The notes beneath the pieces were generated by a model that worked only from the letters and a program-made list of their open reading frames with translations, was not told where the DNA came from and ran no database searches. Of a stretch of DNA of 43,783 bases, positions 18,558 to 26,972 are shown one piece after another. The translations under genes and the position numbers were made by a program. Within the stretch, counting starts at the first letter, position 1, and each line of letters starts with the position of its first letter. Origin of the DNA: a virus; IMG/VR virus record IMGVR_UViG_3300047560_002804, positions 1-43,783 of that record. One strand, given 5' to 3'.

Positions 18558-19091
18558 TCAGAACATGAAACCCAAACCAACACCAACGGATTTTTCCTTG
18601 ATGTCTTGAGATGAATAGCTAGCATTCAAGTTAGCTACAACGCTCTTTGCTACAGGAATGCTGTACGTTGCGTAAGTTACAGTTTGACGTGTATCGGTGT
18701 CGTTTGTACGAATGCGCGTCTTGATGCCAACAAGTGCGAAACCAGGTCCAACACCCAAGCCATATTGACCTCCAACGAGACCGTAGTTTTGTGTTGCACC
18801 GCCATTATATCCAAAATCATGACCGACACCAACATAAGGCAAGAAGCCGCCAAAGTTCTTTCCTGCTGTCACTTCGAGGCTGTTAGACAGGCCGCCGCCT
18901 TCGAAACGAGCTGTACGCGATTGCAACCCATATTGGATGCCGCTAATTTCTTTACCGGCCCGTACAGTCGTCGCCATGCTGTCTGTAGCTCCGTGGCGTC
19001 CTTTGACGTTGTCGTAATCGACAGTTACAAAATCAGCAGCAAATACAATGCTTGAAGCCAACAAGCTGGCCAAAATAACAATTTTTTTCAA
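18558..19091 (-). CDS. Outer-membrane beta-barrel protein
   Basis: 177 aa, TTG start behind AGGAG. Signal peptide MKKIVILASLLASSIVFAA, then alternating amphipathic strands rich in G/Y/V and a terminal GVGLGFMF ending in Phe, the BAM recognition signature. Size fits an 8-stranded barrel (Ail/OmpX/OmpW class). A phage could use it to alter host adsorption, block superinfection or increase permeability; these are hypotheses. Framed by the tmRNA 3' hairpin and a strong terminator. Confidence 0.82.
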   Translation of the reverse strand: MKKIVILASLLASSIVFAADFVTVDYDNVKGRHGATDSMATTVRAGKEISGIQYGLQSRTARFEGGGLSNSLEVTAGKNFGGFLPYVGVGHDFGYNGGATQNYGLVGGQYGLGVGPGFALVGIKTRIRTNDTDTRQTVTYATYSIPVAKSVVANLNASYSSQDIKEKSVGVGLGFMF

Positions 19092-19130
19092 ATTAAACTC
19101 CTAGTTGTTAACAAAAATGGTTGGTTATTC

Positions 19131-19420
19131 TGTTACGAGGAAACCAACCGAAACCCTAGTCAGCGTTTAGGCTGCCAATGCGAACTTTTCATCGTTTGCG
19201 TTTACTTTAATTTGCTTTTAACGTCTACTCCTGACGTGCTGTCCACTCCGCTACTCTTTGCCCTGTCGAAACCATGACTGGCCCATTAGAAAGAACTCTT
19301 TAGTATAGTCTATAGCACTTGTCTGTCTCTATACAGGATGAAGAGTTCTTTCTGGTGGACCAGGCGGGAGTCGAACCCGCGTCCAGAACACTTTTCTCTT
19401 TGCTTCATACAGCAATATTT
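19131..19420 (-). ncRNA. ssrA: Circularly permuted (two-piece) tmRNA
   Basis: Trans-translation RNA that rescues stalled ribosomes. The minus strand first encodes the acceptor piece: T arm GCGGG-TTCGACT-CCCGC, CTGGTCC, A, CCA (3' end at 19353). An intervening segment (19285-19352) folds as a 12-bp hairpin GAAAGAACTCTT/AAGAGTTCTTTC. Then comes the coding piece beginning GGGCCAG at 19284, which pairs with CTGGTCC, then the D-analogue TTTCGACAGGG. The tag codons at 19167-19199 give ANDEKFALAA-stop with GCA as resume codon. A GGTTGGTT/AACCAACC stem plus U run (near 19110-19135) closes the transcript. Permutation as in alpha-, some betaproteobacteria and cyanobacteria. Confidence 0.93.
19167..19199 (-). 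other. tmRNA proteolysis-tag reading frame
   Basis: GCA resume codon then AAC GAT GAA AAG TTC GCA TTG GCA GCC TAA, encoding ANDEKFALAA. The ALAA ending is the ClpXP/ClpAP degron. Confidence 0.92.
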
Positions 19421-20131
19421 TTATTTCCAATATTTGGAATGATCCAACCTATCCCAATATTCTTTGTTATTTCTATTCCAAAAATTTTTAATCAAGTACC
19501 ACGCCATTCCAAAATATCCCATTTGTTTGAATCGCCTGCTATCTTGTCCGAAGTATTGTTTGAGCAGTTTGAACTTCTTAACATCATACATTTTCGAAAG
19601 AAAGAAATCTTCACTCGTGAGGAACTTAGTTTGAAATCCCCCGTATTCTTCAAATTTATCTTTCCGCGTTAGCATGAACGCTCCGACAGCAAACGGCACT
19701 TTGTATTTCATGATACCGTTAATAAAATTGAAAATTTCAAATGCAAACTGAGCAACCATATTACCGTCATAGCATCTGATGCGTAGGCCGATCAAATCTA
19801 GGTTTCCCTGCTCCATTTCATTTAATACATCCATGATAACACTATTGCTGAAAAACCTAACGTCGCTGTCTATGAAAAGAATGTATGGAGTGGTTGCAAG
19901 ATTTGCTCCACTATTCCTTGCAACAGATACAGGTCCCCCTTCAATAATTTCCACATTGAGACCATTCATATTACGACGAATAACCTCTCTTGTATTATCA
20001 GTCGATGCATCCGCTATAATGATCCTCGTACCACCAATGCCTTGTTGATCAGATAGCCCGTCCAGCAAGTGAGAGATATAATTCTCTTCATTCTTACAAG
20101 GAATGACAATAGTAATTTTATCTTGTAACAT
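19421..20131 (-). CDS. Glycosyltransferase family 2
   Basis: 236 aa GT-A fold: ITIVIPCKNEENYISHLLDG at the N-terminus, IIIADASTDNTREV, and the metal-binding D-x-D in LFIDSDVRF. It transfers a sugar from an activated nucleotide donor, acceptor unknown; candidates are lipopolysaccharide, phage DNA or virion protein. It lies next to LpxH-like and outer-membrane genes, favouring an envelope target. Its stop codon abuts the tmRNA acceptor piece, so the tmRNA is probably transcribed with it. Confidence 0.87.
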   Translation of the reverse strand: MLQDKITIVIPCKNEENYISHLLDGLSDQQGIGGTRIIIADASTDNTREVIRRNMNGLNVEIIEGGPVSVARNSGANLATTPYILFIDSDVRFFSNSVIMDVLNEMEQGNLDLIGLRIRCYDGNMVAQFAFEIFNFINGIMKYKVPFAVGAFMLTRKDKFEEYGGFQTKFLTSEDFFLSKMYDVKKFKLLKQYFGQDSRRFKQMGYFGMAWYLIKNFWNRNNKEYWDRLDHSKYWK

Positions 20132-20206
20132 TACGTAATTGTATGTGTATGTTTATGTTTAATAGATTTTCTCAAAGCTTTGAACCACAATCTCTTTTCT
20201 TTTTCT

Positions 20207-21016
20207 TTATTGTGTTGGAGTATTGCTCGGTACATTTTTTTTATTATTGTTTTTACTTTCATTGTCACTCTCCTTAGTCCAAGTTACAATTTCCCACCGG
20301 CCATCCCAATGTTCCACTAAAGCAGTACATGATTCTACCCAATCGCCATCATTCATATAAACAACACCGTCTATATTTTTTATTTCTGCGTGATGAATAT
20401 GCCCACATATAACTCCATCGAACCCTCGTTTCTTACAATAGCTGGCAAGATTGTACTCAAACTTAAATATAAAGTCCACAGCTTTTTTAACTTTATGCTT
20501 GAGATACCTGCTAAGACTGAAATAGCCAAACCCTAAGCGATGTCGTAACCAATTGAACTTTGTATTAAGAGATAAAATAATGTCGTACGCCCTGTCTCCT
20601 AAAAAACTAATCCAAGGTGCCAACCTAGTGATGCCATCAAACATATCTCCGTGCACAACTAGGTAATGTTTTCCATCAGCTCCAATATGCTCTATTTGAT
20701 TGTGTATTTCAATTGAGCCAAAGCTAAAGCCATATGGTATTATTGGCCTCAAAAATTCATCATGGTTGCCTGCAACATACACGACCCGAGTGCCTCGTTT
20801 AGCGTGCCCTAACACTCGACGAACAACGTTGGTGTGACTCTGCTTCCATCGCCACTTGTTTTGTTGAATACGCCAAGCGTCAATAATATCCCCCACGAGA
20901 TACAACGTATCGCAGGTATTGTGCTTGAGAAAGTTGTTCAGCTTATCCGCTTGGCTATCTTTGGTTCCCAAGTGAACGTCGCTGATAAAAATACTACGAT
21001 AAGTTTTGGTATTCAT
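20207..21016 (-). CDS. UDP-2,3-diacylglucosamine diphosphatase-like phosphoesterase (LpxH family)
   Basis: 269 aa calcineurin-like hydrolase with SDVHLGTKDSQ, GDIIDAW, GNHDEFLRP, VHGDMFD and GHIHHAE, the metal-binding series of the LpxH/YbbF group. Genuine LpxH hydrolyses UDP-diacyl-glucosamine to lipid X in lipid A synthesis. The long LGDRAYDIILSLNTKFNWLRHRLGFG insert with basic and aromatic residues fits a membrane-surface lipid substrate. In phage it may alter lipid A supply or act on a related phospholipid. Confidence 0.85.
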   Translation of the reverse strand: MNTKTYRSIFISDVHLGTKDSQADKLNNFLKHNTCDTLYLVGDIIDAWRIQQNKWRWKQSHTNVVRRVLGHAKRGTRVVYVAGNHDEFLRPIIPYGFSFGSIEIHNQIEHIGADGKHYLVVHGDMFDGITRLAPWISFLGDRAYDIILSLNTKFNWLRHRLGFGYFSLSRYLKHKVKKAVDFIFKFEYNLASYCKKRGFDGVICGHIHHAEIKNIDGVVYMNDGDWVESCTALVEHWDGRWEIVTWTKESDNESKNNNKKNVPSNTPTQ

Positions 21017-21035
21017 GCCATTATTTATCGAGCTT

Positions 21036-21257
21036 TTACTTTACAACTCCCCCAAACTCTCTCTTGCAATAAAAGCGAGCAATCTTGCTCATCATTACGC
21101 TAAGATGTTCACCGCTATGGTCAGTGTTTACAAACTGAACCGGGCAATCGACCCATGATCCAGTTTGTAAAAACCGTGCAAAGTATTTTCGATGTTTTTT
21201 ATTATTCACATCGAACTCAACAAATGGCCGCTTGCCAACCATTAGTCTGCTTACCAT
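21036..21257 (-). CDS. Conserved phage hypothetical protein (73 aa)
   Basis: Contains KRPFVEFDVNNKKHRKYFARFL and WVDCPVQFVN, a pattern common in tiny phage proteins of unknown function. Coupled to the gene at 21259..21477 (1 nt apart). Confidence 0.7.
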   Translation of the reverse strand: MVSRLMVGKRPFVEFDVNNKKHRKYFARFLQTGSWVDCPVQFVNTDHSGEHLSVMMSKIARFYCKREFGGVVK

Positions 21258-21258
21258 T

Positions 21259-21477
21259 TTACTTCACCCAACTATGCATTACCTCAGAAAGAGGTTCAAA
21301 GTTATATTGTTTGCTGGGTTCTGATAAGATGACTCCTACAATCGCTGCATTGATATGCTCGATTGCGCTGAGGATGTTACCGTCAACGCTTTTCGTCGTC
21401 TTGTCGACCAGGACGGAAGTCAATTTTTCCGCCGTGGTCGACAACAGAGCCCTAGCTTCGCTATGGACATCTGTCAT
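21259..21477 (-). CDS. Hypothetical protein (72 aa)
   Basis: From ATG 21475-21477, overlapping no protein-like alternative; a longer frame to 21648 is a shadow of the upstream gene. Helical protein MTDVHSEARALLSTTAEKLT... of unknown function, next to the GATTYFYNAKK protein in one operon. Confidence 0.6.
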   Translation of the reverse strand: MTDVHSEARALLSTTAEKLTSVLVDKTTKSVDGNILSAIEHINAAIVGVILSEPSKQYNFEPLSEVMHSWVK

Positions 21478-21478
21478 A

Positions 21479-21799
21479 TCAAGCTGCTTTCTTAGCGTTG
21501 TAGAAGTAAGTAGTAGCACCAGCTTTAGACATACCAAGCTCAGTACAGAAAGCTTCAATGACAGCTTTCTTGTCGCCGCTGTGCTGCTTATAGATTTCAA
21601 GAGCACGTGCAGTCTTGGTGTTAGTGCGTTTCGTTTTTTCCTTAGCAACCGCTACAGTAGCTTTTGCCTTCTTTGCTGGCTTGCTGATAGCACGAGCCAT
21701 CTTGTCGGCCATGGTATCCAATTCCAAATCTTCGTCGGGTTGATCAACAAACGACTCAGCTTTAGCAAGAATTGAAGGGTCTACGGAAAACGTATTCAT
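21479..21799 (-). CDS. Phage small protein with GMSxAGATTYFYNAKK C-terminus (paralogue A)
   Basis: 106 aa. Lysine/alanine-rich middle (PAKKAKATVAVAKEKTKRTN) and a C-terminal helical domain ALEIYKQHSGDKKAVIEAF...GMSKAGATTYFYNAKKA. That domain looks like a winged-helix/HTH found in many phages. The basic linker suggests DNA or RNA binding. A paralogue is encoded at 40701..41087. Has its own strong sigma70 promoter. Confidence 0.78.
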   Translation of the reverse strand: MNTFSVDPSILAKAESFVDQPDEDLELDTMADKMARAISKPAKKAKATVAVAKEKTKRTNTKTARALEIYKQHSGDKKAVIEAFCTELGMSKAGATTYFYNAKKAA

Positions 21800-21831
21800 A
21801 ATAAAGTCCTTAAAAAGATTTTCACAAAGTG

Positions 21832-21860
21832 ATTATACAAACAAAACAGAATTAGGTCAA
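21832..21860 (-). promoter_or_regulatory. sigma70 promoter
   Basis: TTGACC (21855-21860), 17-nt spacer, TATAAT (21832-21837), for the 21.8-kb minus-strand operon. Confidence 0.78.
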
Positions 21861-21941
21861 CAACTAACTTTGTTTTCCTTCATCTGAGAGAGATTGTACT
21901 ACAGAACAAACAAACATGCAACATCTTGTATACATACTGAC

Positions 21942-22625
21942 ATGATATCTGATCTCGCATCTTTACCAAAATTGACAGTAGACCAATTCTACGCCTTACA
22001 CACAGACGTGTTGGTTCCACTTGACATTAAAATAAACGTAACACAATATAAGCAAGAAATAACAGCTTATGATTCGTTGTTTCGTGTTTGGGGAAACAGC
22101 CATTTGGACTGGCCAAGGTTTGGACTACCGCTTTGTAATCTAACTGGCAACCTCGACGACCAGGTCGATCCAAGTTGTTGGCCACTCGATAAATGGTGGA
22201 AGCAACATCCAGACCAACTGTATTGGGATCATGATTTCAACAAATTAACCGAAGCCGCTTTTATTGAATCATTGAGTCCTCTACGACCTCTACATCCTTA
22301 CATGATTAGGTCCAACTTATTGAAGTGGAACTCTACCGGTCAATTTGTTCCTCATGTTGATATGGTAGAGGATACGATTACCCATATTCGTTTATGGGGA
22401 ACTACCGAACCGTCAGAAAACTACGAACTCAAATTCAATGGTAAGGTAGTAAAGAACTATGAGCCAGGGCGTTTGTATTTGATAAACACCCTTGTGACTC
22501 ACAGCGCATTGTCATTAGTAGACAACGCTCATACTTTTTTCATTACACTAACGCTGGACTCTCTGCCCGCAATTCTTGATCTCTGCGTAGAGCCTGGATC
22601 TTTGCCTCCTGTACAGCTCGTATAA
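21942..22625 (+). CDS. 2OG-Fe(II) oxygenase-like protein
   Basis: About 227 aa from ATG 21942 (a TTG at 21894 preceded by GAGAGA would add 16 residues). Ligand pattern: H-x-D in GQFVPHVDMVED, and a distal His in LINTLVTHSALSLVD. The Arg position is less clear. The 3' end overlaps the convergent gene 22543..22809 by 83 nt. Seventh member of this superfamily in the window. Function unknown. Confidence 0.68.
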   Translation: MISDLASLPKLTVDQFYALHTDVLVPLDIKINVTQYKQEITAYDSLFRVWGNSHLDWPRFGLPLCNLTGNLDDQVDPSCWPLDKWWKQHPDQLYWDHDFNKLTEAAFIESLSPLRPLHPYMIRSNLLKWNSTGQFVPHVDMVEDTITHIRLWGTTEPSENYELKFNGKVVKNYEPGRLYLINTLVTHSALSLVDNAHTFFITLTLDSLPAILDLCVEPGSLPPVQLV

Positions 22626-22809
22626 GATTATCGATCTCTTTCAGAGAAAGAATGAATTCATACTTGCGTTGAAGCGCCTCTGGATCTTTTGCTCCGTCGT
22701 ACTTGGTCAATAACTTAAACATTGTGTCGGATGTTTTATCTCCAGTAGGAAGAATCTCAACGAAAACTTTATAATCGCCTTCTGTGATTTGTTTAATAAT
22801 AGATCCCAT
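22543..22809 (-). CDS. Hypothetical protein (88 aa)
   Basis: MGSIIKQITEGDYKVFVEILPTG... with a helical C-terminus (LIRAVQEAKIQALRRDQEL). Convergent overlap with the plus-strand oxygenase. Good AGGAG upstream. Unrecognised. Confidence 0.65.
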   Translation of the reverse strand: MGSIIKQITEGDYKVFVEILPTGDKTSDTMFKLLTKYDGAKDPEALQRKYEFILSLKEIDNLIRAVQEAKIQALRRDQELRAESPALV

Positions 22810-22818
22810 AATTTTCTC

Positions 22819-23031
22819 CTATAAAATTCTACCAGTGTTATCTTGTATCAATTGATCGATGTGCTTTAAAAACTCATCTGTTGTCATACGACGACGATTC
22901 TCATAAATTACATCCCATCGCGACTCTTTATGCCCAAATCGTTCTTCGTACCAATCTTCTAACATTTCGTCATCAATTTGATCTGCAATGTCATCAATAC
23001 TGACATCAACTTCTACAGTAATATAACTCAT
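22819..23031 (-). CDS. Hypothetical acidic protein (70 aa)
   Basis: SYITVEVDVSIDDIADQIDDE and WYEERFGHKESRW. Coupled by overlap (ATGA-like) to the gene at 23031..23288. Function unknown. Confidence 0.65.
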   Translation of the reverse strand: MSYITVEVDVSIDDIADQIDDEMLEDWYEERFGHKESRWDVIYENRRRMTTDEFLKHIDQLIQDNTGRIL

Positions 23032-23288
23032 TATTCTTTATCCCATTTTTGCGTTTGTTCAAACGATTGTTCTTTAATGGTTGGCTCTTTGAAAAACTTT
23101 CGTGGATTCCCACACATCACACAGTTCGAGTCTCCACACGTCACGGCACTATGCTTAGCTAAACGGTGCTCTTGTCCGCGTTTAATATCAATACCATGTG
23201 CCTTTGCAATCTTCGTTTGCCTCTTGATATAATTATCCTTCTGATGCAAACGTTGCGAATGTTTCGTTTTGTCCAGTTCGTCGCTCAT
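23031..23288 (-). CDS. Conserved phage protein with CGNPRK motif (85 aa)
   Basis: KHSAVTCGDSNCVMCGNPRKFFKE is characteristic of a small, basic hypothetical family in many tailed phages, with a C-x4-C-x2-C knuckle that may bind zinc. Overlaps the nucleotidyltransferase 3' end. Confidence 0.72.
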   Translation of the reverse strand: MSDELDKTKHSQRLHQKDNYIKRQTKIAKAHGIDIKRGQEHRLAKHSAVTCGDSNCVMCGNPRKFFKEPTIKEQSFEQTQKWDKE

Positions 23289-24204
23289 CTTCCCACTCCT
23301 CGTCGAATATCCGGTTCACCAACTCGAACAGATATGTCCGATCAATCGGCTTACCTTCTTGTTTAATTAGAGACAAAATTTGATTAAAGTACGCGGCATC
23401 TACACCGGTCAATTGATCTTGAAGGACTGCAGTTTGGGTAAGATCCAGTTTGCTAATATCCCAAGCGATTTTTAACATCTCGCCTGCTGTAATAGTCCAT
23501 CCTCGTTTGATGAATTTCTTGAGACGGAACATAGAGCAGATTGGATACAGAGACCCAACATACTTCAGTTCGCGCGCTAAGATAGACTCAAGAGCAGGTT
23601 GATTCAATACTACACCCTCATCTTCTGTAAAGTAGTTTGTGGTATGTACAAAGTCGTAGTTGCGATGGATCTCTTGAGCAGGACCAACGAAACGGAGGAT
23701 GATTTGAATGCTGTCGGATAAGGTAATTGCGTTTGTCGTGACCGCAACGATAGAATAGTCTTTCGTTTTCATTTGCGCCAACGCATCGAGGTACCTGACT
23801 GCTCGATCGCTACCATCCGAAAACTGCTCGAAGTATTCGTAGTTGCTTTGATCAGCACCTTCACCAGCGATTCCAGCCGATTTAACTCGGATTTCAACGC
23901 GATCTTTTAATTCTGGCACAATGACCATAGGAGTGCCAACTTTATCGTTGCTTGCTTCCGGTAAACGGCTAACATAGTAGCTAGCTAGCTTAGCAGCAGT
24001 GTCTGTATTATCGATATAAATATCATAGTCGTTTGGAAGATCGCCAAGCAGCATGGATGTGATAGCTCCTCCAGTCACAATGTAGTGTTTTTTGAGCTCA
24101 TCGCGTAGTGCAATATCTTCAATCGACGCCAACCAACCTTTAATCTTATTACGGATGGTCTGCTCAATTGTTTTACGTTTAAACCCGCGTTTGACTTTGT
24201 CCAT
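23233..24204 (-). CDS. Nucleotidyltransferase-fold protein (CCA-adding/poly(A) polymerase head-like)
   Basis: About 323 aa from ATG 24202-24204 behind TAGGAG. The pol-beta-like active site reads YIVTGGAITSMLLGDLPNDYDIYIDN: G-G-x(n)-D-x-D as in tRNA nucleotidyltransferases. The rest does not match a classical CCA enzyme by eye. It could extend tRNA-like 3' ends, relevant since the permuted and module-embedded tRNAs lack an encoded CCA, but similar phage proteins are unassigned. Strong sigma70 promoter upstream. Confidence 0.75.
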   Translation of the reverse strand: MDKVKRGFKRKTIEQTIRNKIKGWLASIEDIALRDELKKHYIVTGGAITSMLLGDLPNDYDIYIDNTDTAAKLASYYVSRLPEASNDKVGTPMVIVPELKDRVEIRVKSAGIAGEGADQSNYEYFEQFSDGSDRAVRYLDALAQMKTKDYSIVAVTTNAITLSDSIQIILRFVGPAQEIHRNYDFVHTTNYFTEDEGVVLNQPALESILARELKYVGSLYPICSMFRLKKFIKRGWTITAGEMLKIAWDISKLDLTQTAVLQDQLTGVDAAYFNQILSLIKQEGKPIDRTYLFELVNRIFDEEWEDERRTGQNETFATFASEG

Positions 24205-24233
24205 TACAACTCCTATTAACAATATGTATCGAT

Positions 24234-24262
24234 ATTCTACTTTGTCCGTTTGACCTTGGCAA
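24234..24262 (-). promoter_or_regulatory. sigma70 promoter of the nucleotidyltransferase gene
   Basis: TTGCCA (24257-24262), 17-nt spacer, TAGAAT (24234-24239). The same stretch on the plus strand holds CTATATAAACC just before the fibre gene start, which might be a late promoter. Confidence 0.55.
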
Positions 24263-24273
24263 CTATATAAACC

Positions 24274-26874
24274 ATGATCAATCTTAAAGAAAAAAAACTA
24301 CTGGTTAAAATGAATGCTGCTCTTGGACAGCCTTCAGACCCCGCTTTACTTGCTGAAATTGCTACAGAAGAAGCTCGACTCCAACAAGAACAATCTAAGT
24401 TGAACGAGCTAATGAAAAAACAATCTAAAACGATTGGGGCCGCATTTGCAGACCTTACAAAAGACATTAATAAACTGATTGCGGAAGAAAAAAAGAAAAC
24501 AAAAGAGGAAGAGCTAATCCTCGAACGGTTCTCTAATATCATTACCGAAATATCCAAGCATAAGCCAATACTTGAAGAACAACAACCAATTATAGAAGAA
24601 CCTATTGTAGTAGTCAATGAGGTTGTAGTGCCAGAGGTGGTTGAAGATGTTGTTGCAACAGTAGAGCCAACAAAACCAAAATCTCTTGTCGATGCTGTCG
24701 TTGAAAAGGTCAGTAGCACCAGCACTCCATCAGTATTTGTGCAACCCGATCCTCCGTTAGTTGAACGTGATATACAGTCTATCCAACAGAAGTTGAAATT
24801 ACTTGAAGGGTGGGTGAGTAAGATCAGTATGGCCGGACCAGGTGGCGGTGCCATATGGTTAAAAGATCTAGATGATGTTTCTCATGCTTCTATGCTTAAC
24901 GCAGCAGACGGACAAATATTAACGTACGATCAATCAATAAAGAAATGGACTGCCCAGGATCCGGCTGACGGGGGAGGCAGCGGTTACATTCTCCCTACAG
25001 CTTCCACTACCACTAAGGGTGGTGTAAAGATTGACGGTGCGACTATTACAATTGCCGACAGCATCATTAGCGCTAACGTGCCTGTAACAGACGTTACATC
25101 GATTGACAATACAGTTCAGATATCTTCTGTTAATGGTGTGCACGATCTTTCCGTCGCAGCGTCTCTATCTACGTCTGTGGACAAAGTGTTTGCTTATGTC
25201 ACAAACGATGATAGTGTAACTATCCACAAAGGGCAGCCTGTATACCTTTATAGAGCGACAGGCAATCGGCCATCTGTTATTCTTGCTAAGAGTACCAGCG
25301 ATGCTTACTCAGCTAAAACTCTTGGTTTAGCTTCACAAGACATTGCACCAGGAAATCCAGGTTGGGTTCAAACACAGGGTGTGCTAACTGGTGTAGATAC
25401 AAAAGATTATGCAGAAGGCGATACGTTGTACCTTTCTCCGACCGCAGGAGTAATGACAAACGTAAAACCATACGCTCCACAACACCTCGTATACATGGGA
25501 GTGGTAGTTCGTGCTAATCAAGGACAAGGCCAGATATACATCAAGCCTCAAAACGGGTATGAGTTAGATGAGATACACGACGTTAATATTAACCACAACG
25601 TCGTGCTCGCAAACGGCCATACAATAGTATGGAACGCTACTAATAACTTATGGGAAAATCGATCACTATCAGGTCTAGTAGGCACATTCACTTCTAATAA
25701 TGCAGCTTATCTTGGTGGTATTGCTGCTAACCAATATGCATATGCTAATGCTAGTTCGATAAGCTGGATTAATAATTCTCCTGCACCTGGAACTCCATTC
25801 AGCACTGTTATTAGTGCTAATAATGGTGGCGCATTGATAAGTTTATCGAATGGTCTACCAGGACTTGGTACCACAGTCAATTGGGTGGTCGATGATGTGG
25901 GGATATCGTTTCCAAACAATCTCGGTCGCCAGACAGTGCCATTTGTTGGTAATGCTAATACGTTGGGCGGTATTGCTGCCGATCAATATGCGTATGCCAA
26001 TTCGCTAAACTCTTATCAAACGACAACAGGTCTATCCGCCAACGTCGCTAAACTAGCAGCAAACAACACGTCATACCTTGGCGGCATTGCTGCGAACCAA
26101 TATGCATATGCTAACGGGTCTAATTTAGGAACGCTTCCGAGTTTAAGAGTTGTTGGACCTAGCAACCTTGGCAGTAACACGTTTGCTAAAGCTGGCTTTG
26201 CTAATGGAGATATTACACTGGATAATGGCGGTACAGATACTCCAGGCCTGTTAATGTACTATGCTAATAATAATAACTTTGGTATTGATAGCTACAATGG
26301 AACGTTTAGTGTTTTAAGCGGGCAGTTGCTTCGTTTTACCAATAACTTAAACGAGTCCGGTGGTGCGGTAAAGATGGCCATAGACACCACAGGTAATATG
26401 GCTGTGACTGGTTTTGTTCAACCTGGCGCCTACAGGGCTGGCCAAGTTATCAAAGACACTATGCTGAGCAATACAGATTTCAGTGTACCTGCAACTACGG
26501 TCGCTACAAGCACATCAGATACTGATTTCATTTCCTACAATTATACCCCAGTAAGCGCTTCAAGTTATTTAATTATTCATGTTCATGTAGCAGACTACAG
26601 AGCGGCATCTGATACTGGCGGGGCTGGTACAGATAGTTATTTTTCTCGCATCAAAGTAGATGGCAATGAAATTGTCTACGCTCGTCAGATGACCAAAAGC
26701 AATGAAAGTTTTAGAACAGGTGCCTTGTTTCCTCTGACAGGCAGATACACAAACTCAACTACATCAGCGAAGGCTATCACGGTAGGCGTTCGCAGAGATA
26801 GTGCTGACGACAACATAACTATTACAAACAGCGTAACAGCTCTATGGATGAGAATTACAGAGATAGCCCGTTAA
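24274..26874 (+). CDS. Tail-fibre/virion structural protein (866 aa)
   Basis: N-terminal coiled coil (about residues 1-95), an acidic and proline-rich hinge (100-170), then IWLKDLDDVSHASMLNAADG. Next come a fibre-type motif TTTKGGVKIDGATITIAD, a beta-rich domain (KVFAYVTNDDSVTIHKGQPVY) and three copies of a repeat with LGGIAANQYAYANA/LGGIAADQYAYANS (coding about 25702, 25956, 26068). A distinct C-terminal beta domain starts near residue 730. This architecture fits a trimeric receptor-binding or baseplate-attached fibre. It is the only clear virion gene in the window and is on the opposite strand to most neighbours. Confidence 0.82.
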   Translation: MINLKEKKLLVKMNAALGQPSDPALLAEIATEEARLQQEQSKLNELMKKQSKTIGAAFADLTKDINKLIAEEKKKTKEEELILERFSNIITEISKHKPILEEQQPIIEEPIVVVNEVVVPEVVEDVVATVEPTKPKSLVDAVVEKVSSTSTPSVFVQPDPPLVERDIQSIQQKLKLLEGWVSKISMAGPGGGAIWLKDLDDVSHASMLNAADGQILTYDQSIKKWTAQDPADGGGSGYILPTASTTTKGGVKIDGATITIADSIISANVPVTDVTSIDNTVQISSVNGVHDLSVAASLSTSVDKVFAYVTNDDSVTIHKGQPVYLYRATGNRPSVILAKSTSDAYSAKTLGLASQDIAPGNPGWVQTQGVLTGVDTKDYAEGDTLYLSPTAGVMTNVKPYAPQHLVYMGVVVRANQGQGQIYIKPQNGYELDEIHDVNINHNVVLANGHTIVWNATNNLWENRSLSGLVGTFTSNNAAYLGGIAANQYAYANASSISWINNSPAPGTPFSTVISANNGGALISLSNGLPGLGTTVNWVVDDVGISFPNNLGRQTVPFVGNANTLGGIAADQYAYANSLNSYQTTTGLSANVAKLAANNTSYLGGIAANQYAYANGSNLGTLPSLRVVGPSNLGSNTFAKAGFANGDITLDNGGTDTPGLLMYYANNNNFGIDSYNGTFSVLSGQLLRFTNNLNESGGAVKMAIDTTGNMAVTGFVQPGAYRAGQVIKDTMLSNTDFSVPATTVATSTSDTDFISYNYTPVSASSYLIIHVHVADYRAASDTGGAGTDSYFSRIKVDGNEIVYARQMTKSNESFRTGALFPLTGRYTNSTTSAKAITVGVRRDSADDNITITNSVTALWMRITEIAR
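25702..26115 (+). repeat. Three intragenic LGGIAANQYAYAN repeats
   Basis: Copies at about 25702-25749, 25956-26000 and 26068-26115 encode near-identical LGGIAA(N/D)QYAYAN segments, probably successive trimer-shaft modules of the fibre. Confidence 0.75.
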
Positions 26875-26972
26875 GAACACACTACCTTAGGACCTTTGCG
26901 TTATAAGTGTGTAGGAGGCCCCTGCCTAAAGCGTCCACGACGCCATTCGTTGGACCAAAGTGGTGGCACTAA
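26875..26972. other. Intergenic region after the fibre gene
   Basis: Convergent gap with ACACAC...GTGTGT and AGGCCCCTGCCT hairpins but no U tract. No gene seen. Confidence 0.4.

Noticed and set aside
24237-24854. Minus-strand Ser/Thr-rich frame of 205 codons at the fibre gene start
   Set aside because: Low-complexity antisense of the coiled-coil and acidic hinge of the fibre protein.
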